Shown: positions 25,701 to 32,475 of the stretch, piece by piece
Numbering within the stretch: position 1 is the first letter of the stretch
Layout: the number at the start of each line of letters is the position of its first letter
DNA from: Paenibacillus sp. YN15
GTDB taxonomy: Bacteria; Bacillota; Bacilli; Paenibacillales; NBRC-103111
DNA: 64,000 bases
Direction: 5' to 3'
NCBI RefSeq assembly: GCF_003285005.1
Contig: NZ_QMFA01000028.1
Span: 25,625-89,624, forward strand
Made by a program: the position numbers and the translations under genes
Notes under the pieces: model-generated
Databases searched by the model: none
Told to the model about the DNA's origin: nothing
The model's input: the letters and a program-made list of their open reading frames with translations, nothing else

Positions 25701-27854
25701 GGCAATCTGATTGCCGATGCCTACCGGGATTATTACAAAACGGATGCGGCCTTTGCCAATGGCGGAGGCATTCGCGCCAGCATTGCCAAGGGAGATGTGA
25801 CGTTGAAGGCGATCCGCAGCGTGTTGCCCTACGGCAACAAGATTGTGAAGGTGGAAGTAACCGGCGAGGTCATTTGGGATGCGTTGGAGAATGGCGTTTC
25901 CCAGGTGGAAACGAACAACGGGCGCTTCCTGCAGGTATCCGGGCTGGACTATGCCTATAACACTGCGCTTAAGCCAGGCAGCCGGATCAAGCATGTCACC
26001 TTGAACGGAGAGCCGCTGGATAAGAGTAAAACGTATACGCTGGCCTTGTCCAATTACATGTACACCGGCGGAGACGGCTATACCATGTTTGAGGGTGCCC
26101 GGACTTTGGTGTCCGCCGGCGATGCCCTGTCCGATGCCGAGCTTCTGGCGGCTTATGCGGCCAAGAAGGGAACGCTGGATGTGGATGTGGAAGGGCGGAT
26201 TGCCATCTACCATGACGGAGAGCTTCCGGTGTGGCCGGAGGATGCTGCGGTAAAGGCGGTTGACGTTACCGACTCCTCCGTTCTGCTGCAGTGGACGCCT
26301 GCCGCCGATAATGCGGCCATAAAGGAATACCGCATCTACCGCGATGATGCTCCGGCAGGAACGGTGAGCGCTTCGGTATATCAAACAGCGGGCGAGTCCC
26401 GGCTGTATGCCTACCGGGTTGAAGGCTTATCCTCCTCAACCCGATACACCTTCCACGTGAAGGCCGTGGATACCTCGGAGAATGTTACAGACCAAGGCCT
26501 GACTGCCAGTGCGACAACGCAGGAATCGGAAACCGGGGATTCCGATACTGCGCCTGCGCCGAGCAGCCCTGGAGGCACAATCCCTCCCGCTCAGGAAGGC
26601 GTGAAGCTGGAGCCTGTCACTACTGCGGAGGGTGTGCAGCTGAAGCCTGAAGCGAAGGATATGAAGGAAGAGGCAACGGCGGACGGGCGCAAGGTATCCG
26701 TGCTGGCCCTGGCAAGCGACAGCCTCAGCAAGGCGGTTGCGGCAGCAGGAAGCGGCGCTGTGGTAATCGATTTAAGCGGAGCGCCGGAAGCGACTGTGAA
26801 GCTGGGCTTCCCGGCAGGAGCTTTGGCGGATGCCCCGGAGGGCGCCATCATCCGGATTAAAGCCTCTGCCGCACACAGCTATGATTTGCCGGTGTCGGTG
26901 ATCAAACCGGCTTCGTTGGCCGCCGCATTGGGCGTTTCGGCAGCGGATCTGAAGGTGAGCATCACGATTGGCGAAGCGCCGCAAGCGTTGCGGAATAAGG
27001 CGGAGGCGGCTGCCTCCGGCCAGTCCCTGACCTTCCTGGCCGAACCGGTCTCCTACGTCATTACTGCGGAGGCCAATGGAAAGTCGGTGGAAGTCAACCA
27101 TTTTGGCAATGTGTATGTAAGCCGGACCTTTACGCTGAACAGCGTTGTAAATGCCGCAACAGCCACTGCGGTAGCGGTGGATGAAGCTACCGGCGCGTTC
27201 AGCTTCGTGCCTGCGGTGTTCCGGAACGAAAACGGTACTACGGTTGTCACGGTGAAGCGCAGCTCCAACAGCACCTACGCCATTGTCCAAGGGGCGGCGC
27301 CCGAGTTCGGCGACCTGAAGGACCACTGGTCGCAGCCGGAGGTGCAGCTGTTGGCCGCCAAGCTGGTTGTGAACGGCCAGGCGCAGGGAGTATTTGCGCC
27401 GGACGCCTCCATTACCAGAGCGGAGTTCGCCGCTCTTCTGGTCCGAGCCCTGGGGCTTGTGCCGGATGCCTCCGGCGTAAGTGGAGCAAAGGATGCGGCT
27501 TCGGGAGCCTGGTATGCAGGCGTTCTGGGTACGGCCGTGAAGGCCGGGCTGATGGAGGGTTTTGAGGACGGCACCTTCCGTCCTGAGGCTCAGATCACCC
27601 GCGGCGAGCTGGCCGTGATGGTCAGCCGTGCCATGAAGGCTGCCGGGAAGCCTGCGGCAGGCGGGGATCTGCAGTTTGCGGATACGGCCGCCATTCCCCA
27701 ATGGGCCCGCGAGTCCGTATCCGCCAGTGTTGAGGCAGGCATTATTCAGGGAGCGGAGGATAACCGCTTCGCTCCGGCCCGCCAAGCCACCCGCGCCGAG
27801 GCGGCAGTTATGCTGAAGCGTCTGCTGCTGGCTGTGGAATTTATAAACGGCTGA
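19713..27854 (+). CDS. Giant SLH-anchored nuclease plus 5'-nucleotidase fusion protein
   Basis: 2713 residues. A signal peptide ends near GIALAKP. Domains in order are a lamin-tail domain (about 40-165), an OB-fold region (330-490), a chitobiase C-terminal-type Ig domain (490-570), a second OB-fold (575-690), an endonuclease/exonuclease/phosphatase domain (850-1158; NIENFS, VGLVEVQDD, ANHFNSKSGD, LGDLND, SDHDPV), a 5'-nucleotidase (1170-1686; VNDLHGKI, HTGDMIGG, GNHEFD, LAHMS, AHNH, MNGGGVREN), a second nucleotidase-like module (1693-2168), FN3 (2170-2270), the domain shared with the protein at position 1, and three SLH repeats (2529-2713). In the second nucleotidase module several metal ligands are altered (GQHDF, LTQE, no GHxH), so its phosphatase half is probably dead. 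Together the active parts could take DNA to nucleosides and phosphate at the cell surface. Confidence 0.93.
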   Translation: MLKLVANKTRKWVAAVLAVIMLAAAAIPSSGIALAKPDNSNVVISQIYGGGGNSGAIYKNDFIELYNPTSNPVSLDGWSVQYASAAATGSFSSSNSVALSGTIAPGGYYLIKAKAGTTGSATTDLPEPDASNTNLDLSGTNGKVALVSSTNALGTIDGAAVANNALIVDFVGYGSATLYEGAGATPALSNPTAAIRKPLASGMPGNRGLDTNANSADFITGTPDPRNSSYGGQAVVVQQVTAVPAANAWPTGTPITLSSPTVGASVYAKIYSAGEPGAAFQLSTGFTLDRPVTVETYATMPGYEQSDLSTYQYSLLEKVPLPEARTAPVGRNVWTEGVVTHVNGQKTYIQKNDTALVLYGSFTPAFETGDYVEALGKMANFNGLQELEPVTGLPGEVVSKNYPLPAPQTVTYEALSAANGESYEAELVSLENVTVTSKSGTVWVAEQNGGTFSIYSASSKITAGKIFEKITGFIEQYNTGYQFIPLNDNALVENLLSVTATPGAGRIVPGGSVALASPATGAEIRYTLDGTEPTVTSTLYQAPIVITADTTIKAVAVSGGNVSSVYTFAYTLANGELRIRDIQGLSHTSGFDKQEVTDIEGIVTQYGYTFSSGAYKGFFIQDPQPDNNPATSEGIYVYSTDAAKKPAIGDLIRVSGTIAEYNEGSDSNLTSTQISYPEWEVVSHDNELPAPVVLGAAGRRIPSSIVDNDGLSQFQPEEDAIDFFESLEGMRVTAPQPTILSPYWASSGTYNIPVRVDNDSNDAVTPAGGLALKEYLNYNPQRILIAYGKPGQEVGTGDKFAGDINGVIGYNNGNFKLIPAHSNLQTDGGLPSIVASTFERETTGIVTDLDQLRIASYNIENFSAKTDQAKIDGIAKTIADNLKAPDIVGLVEVQDDSGDTNDGTLEAAQTAAALISAISAAGGPAYSYTDVAPAPGNLDGGAPGGNIRTAFLYNPARVTLAPSVEERKGESTEAVVYDAASGKLSVNPGRIAPENAAFSSSRKPLAAQFEFRGEKIIVIANHFNSKSGDNGPFGGVQPPQLVSEAQRHQIAQVVNGFVKSVLAADPDANVVALGDLNDFQFTPTVDKLKGNEMFDLIDLLPKHEQYTYTYDGNSQVLDHILATNSLAARSQVDIVHVNADFPESRGRLSDHDPVLAQMDLVGDKTSGSIKLQLLSVNDLHGKINDKYSEATLKTDIDGDGVQSADVFAGGMDYLATAIKARELQNPNTLLLHTGDMIGGSPPVSALFQDEPVVEIMEQMGFDAGVVGNHEFDEGTRELLRMVNGGSHPKGDPNYNGQNFPLLAANVVYKDGENQGKPVLDPYVIKRVEGVPVGFIGVVTQETPNIVMPAGIQDLSFIDPAEAVNQAAVELKAQGVKAIVVLAHMSASGSGEAVSGEAVDLAEAVDDEVDVIFAAHNHALVDGTVDGKLIVQAWEYGKAFADVDVEIDRTTGDIVKKEAELVYNVQQTADPAVKAIIDHYVTKAAPSMNRIIGNTANAMMKDYPGMGIGANGDRALGNMIADGMKSAMNADFALMNGGGVRENLDAGEITWGELYGIQPFNNVLMKLDVTGEGLEAILNAQLGSHSQYGPDFHVAGFRYTWYRDDADNRKVLDITLPDGSPIDKTKDYTVVVNNYMYTSVTNPKNVEISRNGKNPVTGPEDLDATVDFVAGFGGTLSYAPEGRILEVVKPGVVAPSQVSILYFNDGHEIMPVVDSYGNRGGAARVKTVIDQVAGEKITAFGGDLGGGTLFGGVFKGHPMVDAFNGFPVDLANFGQHDFDGGVDNTLKLIKGSQFSWITSNLKGEDDKPFADLPTYKVMEKNGIRVGFIGLTSAMDTTIRDSRVKQQEVIASAKEAVAQMKAEAQPDIILALTQEPVADDQALLEAVPEIAAVFTEEQSETETGVYELEDGRRYIFSPQGNMGSVVQLVIARNSDGTLALSHHVLKVDENVAEDAGIAELAAGYQAELEVKLGAKVAVAAHDFIYGETHESRRQETAIGNLIADAYRDYYKTDAAFANGGGIRASIAKGDVTLKAIRSVLPYGNKIVKVEVTGEVIWDALENGVSQVETNNGRFLQVSGLDYAYNTALKPGSRIKHVTLNGEPLDKSKTYTLALSNYMYTGGDGYTMFEGARTLVSAGDALSDAELLAAYAAKKGTLDVDVEGRIAIYHDGELPVWPEDAAVKAVDVTDSSVLLQWTPAADNAAIKEYRIYRDDAPAGTVSASVYQTAGESRLYAYRVEGLSSSTRYTFHVKAVDTSENVTDQGLTASATTQESETGDSDTAPAPSSPGGTIPPAQEGVKLEPVTTAEGVQLKPEAKDMKEEATADGRKVSVLALASDSLSKAVAAAGSGAVVIDLSGAPEATVKLGFPAGALADAPEGAIIRIKASAAHSYDLPVSVIKPASLAAALGVSAADLKVSITIGEAPQALRNKAEAAASGQSLTFLAEPVSYVITAEANGKSVEVNHFGNVYVSRTFTLNSVVNAATATAVAVDEATGAFSFVPAVFRNENGTTVVTVKRSSNSTYAIVQGAAPEFGDLKDHWSQPEVQLLAAKLVVNGQAQGVFAPDASITRAEFAALLVRALGLVPDASGVSGAKDAASGAWYAGVLGTAVKAGLMEGFEDGTFRPEAQITRGELAVMVSRAMKAAGKPAAGGDLQFADTAAIPQWARESVSASVEAGIIQGAEDNRFAPARQATRAEAAVMLKRLLLAVEFING

Positions 27855-27880
27855 CCGGTTCAGCCTGTGCAATCCAAGGA

Positions 27881-27914
27881 GGCCCTTTGCGGTTCAGCCG
27901 CAAAGGGCCCTTTT
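27881..27914 (+). terminator. Rho-independent terminator
   Basis: GGCCCTTTGCGG pairs perfectly with CCGCAAAGGGCC around a TTCAG loop and is followed by CTTTT. It closes the giant SLH gene and separates it from the metallophosphoesterase. Confidence 0.92.
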
Positions 27915-28062
27915 GGCATGGGCGGCAGATTTCCGCCTCCGGGTTTTCCGCCACCGCAACGCTTCTCTGCCAAACGGTTCAATGGATATGAAAGGTAAAT
28001 TGCGGTAAGATGGTAGGCATAGCATAGATAGATGAGAGAGCAAGGCAGGAGGAGGGAGAGGA

Positions 28063-28947
28063 ATGCCGAATACAGAGCTGCCGTCCGGAACCGAACCGCG
28101 TGTGATGAGCCGCCGGACATTTTTGAAGAGAACGGGCCAATTTGCGCTGGGCCTGGCTGGCCTGGCTGCTTTGGGAGGCAGCTATGTGACGGCTGTGGAG
28201 CCGCGCTGGCTTCAGGTGGTGCATACCCGGCTGGCGTTGGCCCGGATTCCTCCGGCTTTTCAAGGCACGCGGATTGCCCATTTCAGCGATGTCCATTATG
28301 AGTTTCATTTTGGCCCCGGCCGTCTGAAAAGTCTCGTCAACCGCATCATGAAGGAGAAGCCGGATCTGATCTGCTTTACCGGAGACCTGGTGGACCGCAA
28401 GATCGGAACCAGCGGGGAGGAGATGACCTCCATTCTCGCCAAGCTGGACGCGCCGTTGGGGAAATTCGCCGTCCTCGGCAACCATGACTATTATTTCAAT
28501 GACAAGGAAGTGGCCGGGGTGCTGCATAATGCCGGCTTCCGGGTTCTCCGCAACGAGACGGTGCGCATTGAAAAGGATGGCGCCTTCATGGCCATGGCAG
28601 GGGTGGAGGATTCCAACCGGGGGCGCCCCAATATCAATACCACCCTCCAGGGAGTGGGCATGGATGAGTTTATTCTGCTGTTGGCCCATACGCCGGATTA
28701 TGCCATGAATACGATGGTGCATCCCATTTCCCTGCAATTGTCGGGACACAGCCACGGCGGCCAGGTGCGGCTGCCCTTTCATGGGCCCTTGGTGCGGGTC
28801 CCCGGGGCCAAGCGTTATCCCGACGGTTTGTACCGTCCGCCGAACAACGATATTTTCCAGCTTTATACCAACCGGGGCGTGGGGGTTACGGGCATTCCCG
28901 TCCGGTTTTGGTGCAGACCCGAGCTTACCATCCATACGATAGTCTGA
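28063..28947 (+). CDS. Metallophosphoesterase with twin-arginine signal, YkuE-like
   Basis: 294 residues, with GGAGGGAGAGG just before the ATG. Residues 16-22 read SRRTFLK followed by a hydrophobic stretch, a twin-arginine export signal. Catalytic motifs are FSDVHYE (metal DxH), TGDLVDR, VLGNHDYY, LLLAHTPDY and SGHSHGGQ, complete for a calcineurin-type phosphoesterase. B. subtilis YkuE has the same size and layout and is a Tat-exported, wall-associated protein. Substrate is unknown. Its position after the giant nuclease/nucleotidase gene, though with its own transcript after a terminator, fits phosphate capture. Confidence 0.92.
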   Translation: MPNTELPSGTEPRVMSRRTFLKRTGQFALGLAGLAALGGSYVTAVEPRWLQVVHTRLALARIPPAFQGTRIAHFSDVHYEFHFGPGRLKSLVNRIMKEKPDLICFTGDLVDRKIGTSGEEMTSILAKLDAPLGKFAVLGNHDYYFNDKEVAGVLHNAGFRVLRNETVRIEKDGAFMAMAGVEDSNRGRPNINTTLQGVGMDEFILLLAHTPDYAMNTMVHPISLQLSGHSHGGQVRLPFHGPLVRVPGAKRYPDGLYRPPNNDIFQLYTNRGVGVTGIPVRFWCRPELTIHTIV

Positions 28948-29080
28948 AGCAGCGGGCGGCGGAGGGGATGCGGGAGGCTTCCGGCCATTGTGCGCAATCC
29001 TATCGCATATTCTCCCGCTTTTGGTGTACAATGCAGATAATGCAATGCACACAAGCTTAAGATGGGGGAGTGGCGGATCG

Positions 29081-29374
29081 ATGGGAGTAAAATTCAACCG
29101 GGAATACAACGATATTGTCGAAGAGCTGACAGACGCTCTGATGGATATAGAGGGCTGCCATGAATTTTTTGAGATGGAGCAGGAGGAGTGGGGCCGTCTG
29201 AAAACCAGGGAGCGCCGGGATTGCCTGCGCACGCTGTCGGATGATCTGTTCTATGGCTTGGGCACCGAGTCCTTTATTGAGCTGGGGGACAGCCTGATTA
29301 CCTGGCACCGGCAGAACCACACGATTACGGTGAGCTATCCCGTCAAAACCACCCGCACCATTGCGCTGATCTAA
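29081..29374 (+). CDS. Small acidic protein of unknown function (97 aa)
   Basis: 97 residues starting MGVKFNREYNDIVEEL; the ATG lies downstream of GGGGGAG. In-frame sequence upstream is not supported by any ribosome site. The protein is soluble, acidic and apparently alpha-helical in the first 60 residues with a beta-like C-terminus (HTITVSYPVKTT). I do not recognise the family. It stands alone between the metallophosphoesterase and a non-coding stretch. Confidence 0.75.
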   Translation: MGVKFNREYNDIVEELTDALMDIEGCHEFFEMEQEEWGRLKTRERRDCLRTLSDDLFYGLGTESFIELGDSLITWHRQNHTITVSYPVKTTRTIALI

Positions 29375-29666
29375 AGAGCGGCCGGGAGAGAGCTGGTCTG
29401 GCTGCTGCGTGATCAGCTCCCCGGGTCAAAGGCTGAGCGGGGGGCTGGCTTGCGCGGAGCGTTGCTTCCAATCCAGGCGATACGCATATGAACCGGCTCC
29501 TTTGCATTTGAGCAAACGGAATGTCGGTTTTTTTGCGCCAAAAAAGAGGCTGTCCGAAAAGTCAAATGGGAGGAATAAATATTCAGCAAGCTCCAATCTC
29601 TCCCGGAAAAAGGCTGTCTTGAAAGCTTCAAACACGTTCTGTCCGCTTTTTGTTAAATGGGAGAAA
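29375..29666. other. Non-coding stretch before repeat locus D
   Basis: No credible gene: the short open frames here have no ribosome site and unnatural composition. It contains AGGCTGTCCGAAAAGTC near 29551 and AAAGGCTGTC near 29610, short fragments resembling the start of the dispersed repeat at 49394, so it may be worn repeat sequence. Confidence 0.5.
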
Positions 29667-29852
29667 CGCTAATGAATCTATGCATCGCTATTTGACTATA
29701 GGTAGGCGTGTTTGAAATCTAACGAATCGTAGGATCGCTATTTGTCCGAATTTGTGCCGAACTGCGCTCAACCAGGCGAATAACGCGATATAGATTCGTT
29801 AGATTTTTTATCATGCCCGTTTTCGCGAAATAGCGTGATAGAGATTCGTTAG
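29667..29852. repeat. Four-half-site palindromic intergenic repeat, locus D (type II sequence)
   Basis: Forward half-sites CTAATGAATCTATGCATCGC (from 29669) and CTAACGAATCGTAGGATCGC (from 29719) are each followed by TATTT. Their reverse complements end at about 29803 and 29852. Spacings of about 51, 59 and 48 bp match the type I loci A, B and C, but the half-site is CTAACGAATC...ATCGCTATTT instead of GGAC...GATCCGYTATTT. It lies between two convergent genes. Confidence 0.78.
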
Positions 29853-29979
29853 CCAGCTTCCGCTTGTCCTCAGACGTATGCTTCCGAAGCTGGTTTTTCC
29901 TACAATCCTTTACCTCCCGCTCCTTTCTGCCGAATATGGATTCACCTTGGCGTACTTTTCGGACAGCCTCCTGTTCTAT

Positions 29980-30978
29980 TTACAGGCGGCCGACAGTCTG
30001 CCCGGCATAGAAGCTGCCTGCCACCCGCGTATGCTCATAAGGTTGATTGGGATGGGCGATCCGCCACAGGATGCGATCCGCCGCGCGGTAGGCGGTTTCC
30101 TTGATCATCAGCAGCGAACGCGTCAATTCCGGCAGCTTCGGCATCGCTTCGTTCATCAGGCCGACCAGCGAGCAGTCGCCGGGAATGTCCACTCCCTTCC
30201 GGCTCAAGGCATGGTACACCGGGCCGCAATCCTCGTCAATGCCCACCACAACTGCCGTCGGTTTGTACCGCTCATATTCGTCGGCGAACGCCTCCGCCGT
30301 TGTCTGCCGCGCTTCCAGACCGCATTCTCCCATCCAATCGCGGTACGCCTGCCAGCGCAGCACATATCCCCGTTGGGAAATCGTATCGCCGACATACAGG
30401 ATGCGGCGATGGCCGCAGCGCACCAGGTAATCGGCTATTTGGCAAACCGCCTCGCATACGTCCCAAACCACGCTGTCCACCTGCGTTAACGGCTTGGCGT
30501 AGTTGATCAGCACTTTGGCGATGGGCAGCTCCAGCAGCCTTGCCTCCATCTGGCCGGAGATCAGGCGCGGCGCAATAAACAAGCCATCCGCATGAAGCAG
30601 ATGATGCTCGTCCACCCACGCCTCGAACGCCCGCTGCGACAAATCCTCATTGAGCACAAAGCTGTCCAACTGATGGTCATATTGGCTGAAACGCTCCTTC
30701 AGTCCGTCCAGCAGCAGCCGGTTATAGTTCATCGACTCCCGGGACTGCACCAGAATAAACCGCAGCCGGAAGATCGGATAAGGCGCAATCCCTTGCCGCG
30801 CCATCTCGCGCGCCTGCTGGGGAGACAGATACCCGCTGCGGTAAGCCGCGCGGATCACCGTGCTGCGCGTTTCCTCCGACATGCCGGGCATGCCGCGCAG
30901 CGCTTTGGAAATCGTCTGAACGGACAACCCCAGCTCCTCCGACAAATCGGCAAGTGTAATCGGCTTGCGCTTGCTCAT
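29980..30978 (-). CDS. LacI-family transcriptional regulator
   Basis: 332 residues with GAGAGGG before the start. The N-terminal helix-turn-helix (ITLADLSEELGLSVQTISKA, then LRGMPGMSEETR) is of LacI type; the hinge and periplasmic-binding-protein-like effector domain follow. The hinge helix is slightly unusual, with SGYLSPQQAREMARQG in place of the usual Asn-Ala-Arg pattern. It is divergent from the FAD oxidoreductase/glycoside hydrolase operon and very probably represses it in the absence of a sugar or glycoside. Confidence 0.9.
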   Translation of the reverse strand: MSKRKPITLADLSEELGLSVQTISKALRGMPGMSEETRSTVIRAAYRSGYLSPQQAREMARQGIAPYPIFRLRFILVQSRESMNYNRLLLDGLKERFSQYDHQLDSFVLNEDLSQRAFEAWVDEHHLLHADGLFIAPRLISGQMEARLLELPIAKVLINYAKPLTQVDSVVWDVCEAVCQIADYLVRCGHRRILYVGDTISQRGYVLRWQAYRDWMGECGLEARQTTAEAFADEYERYKPTAVVVGIDEDCGPVYHALSRKGVDIPGDCSLVGLMNEAMPKLPELTRSLLMIKETAYRAADRILWRIAHPNQPYEHTRVAGSFYAGQTVGRL

Positions 30979-31010
30979 CTTCGCACCCTCTCATGTTTGC
31001 TAATGCTATT

Positions 31011-31057
31011 TTAAACTAAAGTTAAACTATATTGAAGGGAAAAGCCGCTTCTATAAT
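31011..31057 (+). promoter_or_regulatory. Probable operator and -10 box of the FAD oxidoreductase operon
   Basis: TTAAACTA occurs twice in the same direction (31011-31018 and 31022-31029), 11 bp apart, in the divergent region between the LacI gene and the operon. A TATAAT box lies at 31052-31057. A convincing -35 box at 17 bp is not visible. LacI proteins usually bind palindromes, so the direct repeat is a tentative operator. Confidence 0.45.
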
Positions 31058-31089
31058 AAGGGTAACTACTGATGGAAAGAAGGGTTTAC

Positions 31090-32475
31090 ATGAGTCAGCA
31101 AACACCTCAAATCCTTGATACCGATATTGTCGTATGCGGCGGCGGCCCCGCCGGCATCAACGCTGCGTTGGCGGCAGGCAGAAGCGGCGCGAAAACGCTC
31201 TTGATCGAACGCTACGGTTTTCTGGGCGGCATGTCCACGATTGCGCTGGTCTATCCGTGGATGACCTTCCATACCGAAGGAGGCAAGCAGGTGATCGCCG
31301 GCATTGCCCAAGAAATCGTCGACCGGCTGCAGGCGGAAGGCGCGTCTCCCGGCCATGTGCGGGATACCGTCGGTTTCGTCAATACCATTACGCCATATGA
31401 TCCCGAAATATACAAAACCCTCATCTTCGACATGCTTCGCGAAGCCGGCGTAACCATCCTGCTGCACAGCTTCGTGGACGATGTGACAGTGGACAGCGAC
31501 CGGATTGCTTCGTTGTCGATTACCACCAAGTCGGGCCGGATTACAGTGCGCGCCCAGCAGTTCATCGATGCCAGCGGCGATGCCGATCTGGCCTGGCTGT
31601 CCGGCGCTCCGTGCCTGCAGGGACGGGACGGGGACAAGCTGACCCAGCCGATGTCGATGAAGTTCCGCATGCGCGGCGTCGATCTGGGACGGGTCAAGCA
31701 ATATATGATCGATCATCCCGGGGAATTTTACAAAAAGACGCCTGTTGACGAGCTTCCGCAATTGCCGCTGTCCGGCGTGCTTGGTTTCTATAAGCATTGG
31801 CAGGCGGCCAATCTGCCGATCAACCGCGATCAGGTGCTGTTCTTTACCGGGCCCGGGGAAGATGAAATATTGGTCAACACAACCCGAGTGCAAGGGCTGG
31901 ACGGCACCAACGTCATCGATCTGACCGAAGCGGAGGTGCTGGGGCGCAAGCAGGTGCGGATGGTTGCCGACTTTATGATTCAGAATTTGCCCGGCTTTGA
32001 GCGCGCTTCGATTTCCTCCGTCGGCGCCCAAATCGGCATTCGGGAATCGCGCCGGATTGACGGCCAATATGTGCTTCAAGCCGAGGATGTCATCAGCGGC
32101 CGCAGCTTCGACGATTGCATTGCCAGAAGCGGCTATCCTATCGATATTCACGATCCGTCCGGCAAAGGCGTAACGGCCGCCTGGGTACAGGGCGACGGCG
32201 CTTATGACATTCCTTACCGCTGCCTGCTGCCCAAAGGGATTGTCAACCTGCTTGTTGCCGGCCGCTGCATCTCGACGTCCCATGAAGCGTTGGCCACGAC
32301 GCGGCTGACGCCAAGCTGCATGGCCACAGGGCAAGCGGCGGGTACGGCGGCCGGCCTTGCCGTCAAGCATCAATGCCTGCCAAGCGACGTTGCAATCGAC
32401 GAGCTTCAGAGCGAGCTGCGGAAAAGCGGGGCTCTGCTCAGCAGCGAGGACTCTGTAAGGGAGATGCGGGTATGA
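31090..32475 (+). CDS. FAD-dependent oxidoreductase (FAD_oxidored family)
   Basis: 461 residues. The ATG at 31090 is 7 nt after AGAAGGG; the in-frame ATG at 31072 overlaps that site and is less likely. The N-terminus VVCGGGPAGINAALAAGRSG with ERYGFLGGMS binds the FAD ADP moiety, and the C-terminal VAGRCISTSHEALATTR and GQAAGTAAGLAV are the signature of the FAD-dependent oxidoreductase family often found in polysaccharide and glycoside gene clusters. It has no signal peptide. Its stop overlaps the glycoside hydrolase start (ATGA), so the two are translated together. The reaction is unknown; oxidation of a sugar hydroxyl before cleavage is one possibility. Confidence 0.88.
   Translation: MSQQTPQILDTDIVVCGGGPAGINAALAAGRSGAKTLLIERYGFLGGMSTIALVYPWMTFHTEGGKQVIAGIAQEIVDRLQAEGASPGHVRDTVGFVNTITPYDPEIYKTLIFDMLREAGVTILLHSFVDDVTVDSDRIASLSITTKSGRITVRAQQFIDASGDADLAWLSGAPCLQGRDGDKLTQPMSMKFRMRGVDLGRVKQYMIDHPGEFYKKTPVDELPQLPLSGVLGFYKHWQAANLPINRDQVLFFTGPGEDEILVNTTRVQGLDGTNVIDLTEAEVLGRKQVRMVADFMIQNLPGFERASISSVGAQIGIRESRRIDGQYVLQAEDVISGRSFDDCIARSGYPIDIHDPSGKGVTAAWVQGDGAYDIPYRCLLPKGIVNLLVAGRCISTSHEALATTRLTPSCMATGQAAGTAAGLAVKHQCLPSDVAIDELQSELRKSGALLSSEDSVREMRV

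Noticed and set aside
29409..29672. Short open frames (70-87 codons) on both strands in the gap after the small protein gene
   Set aside because: No ribosome sites, unnatural composition and overlap with repeat-like sequence.
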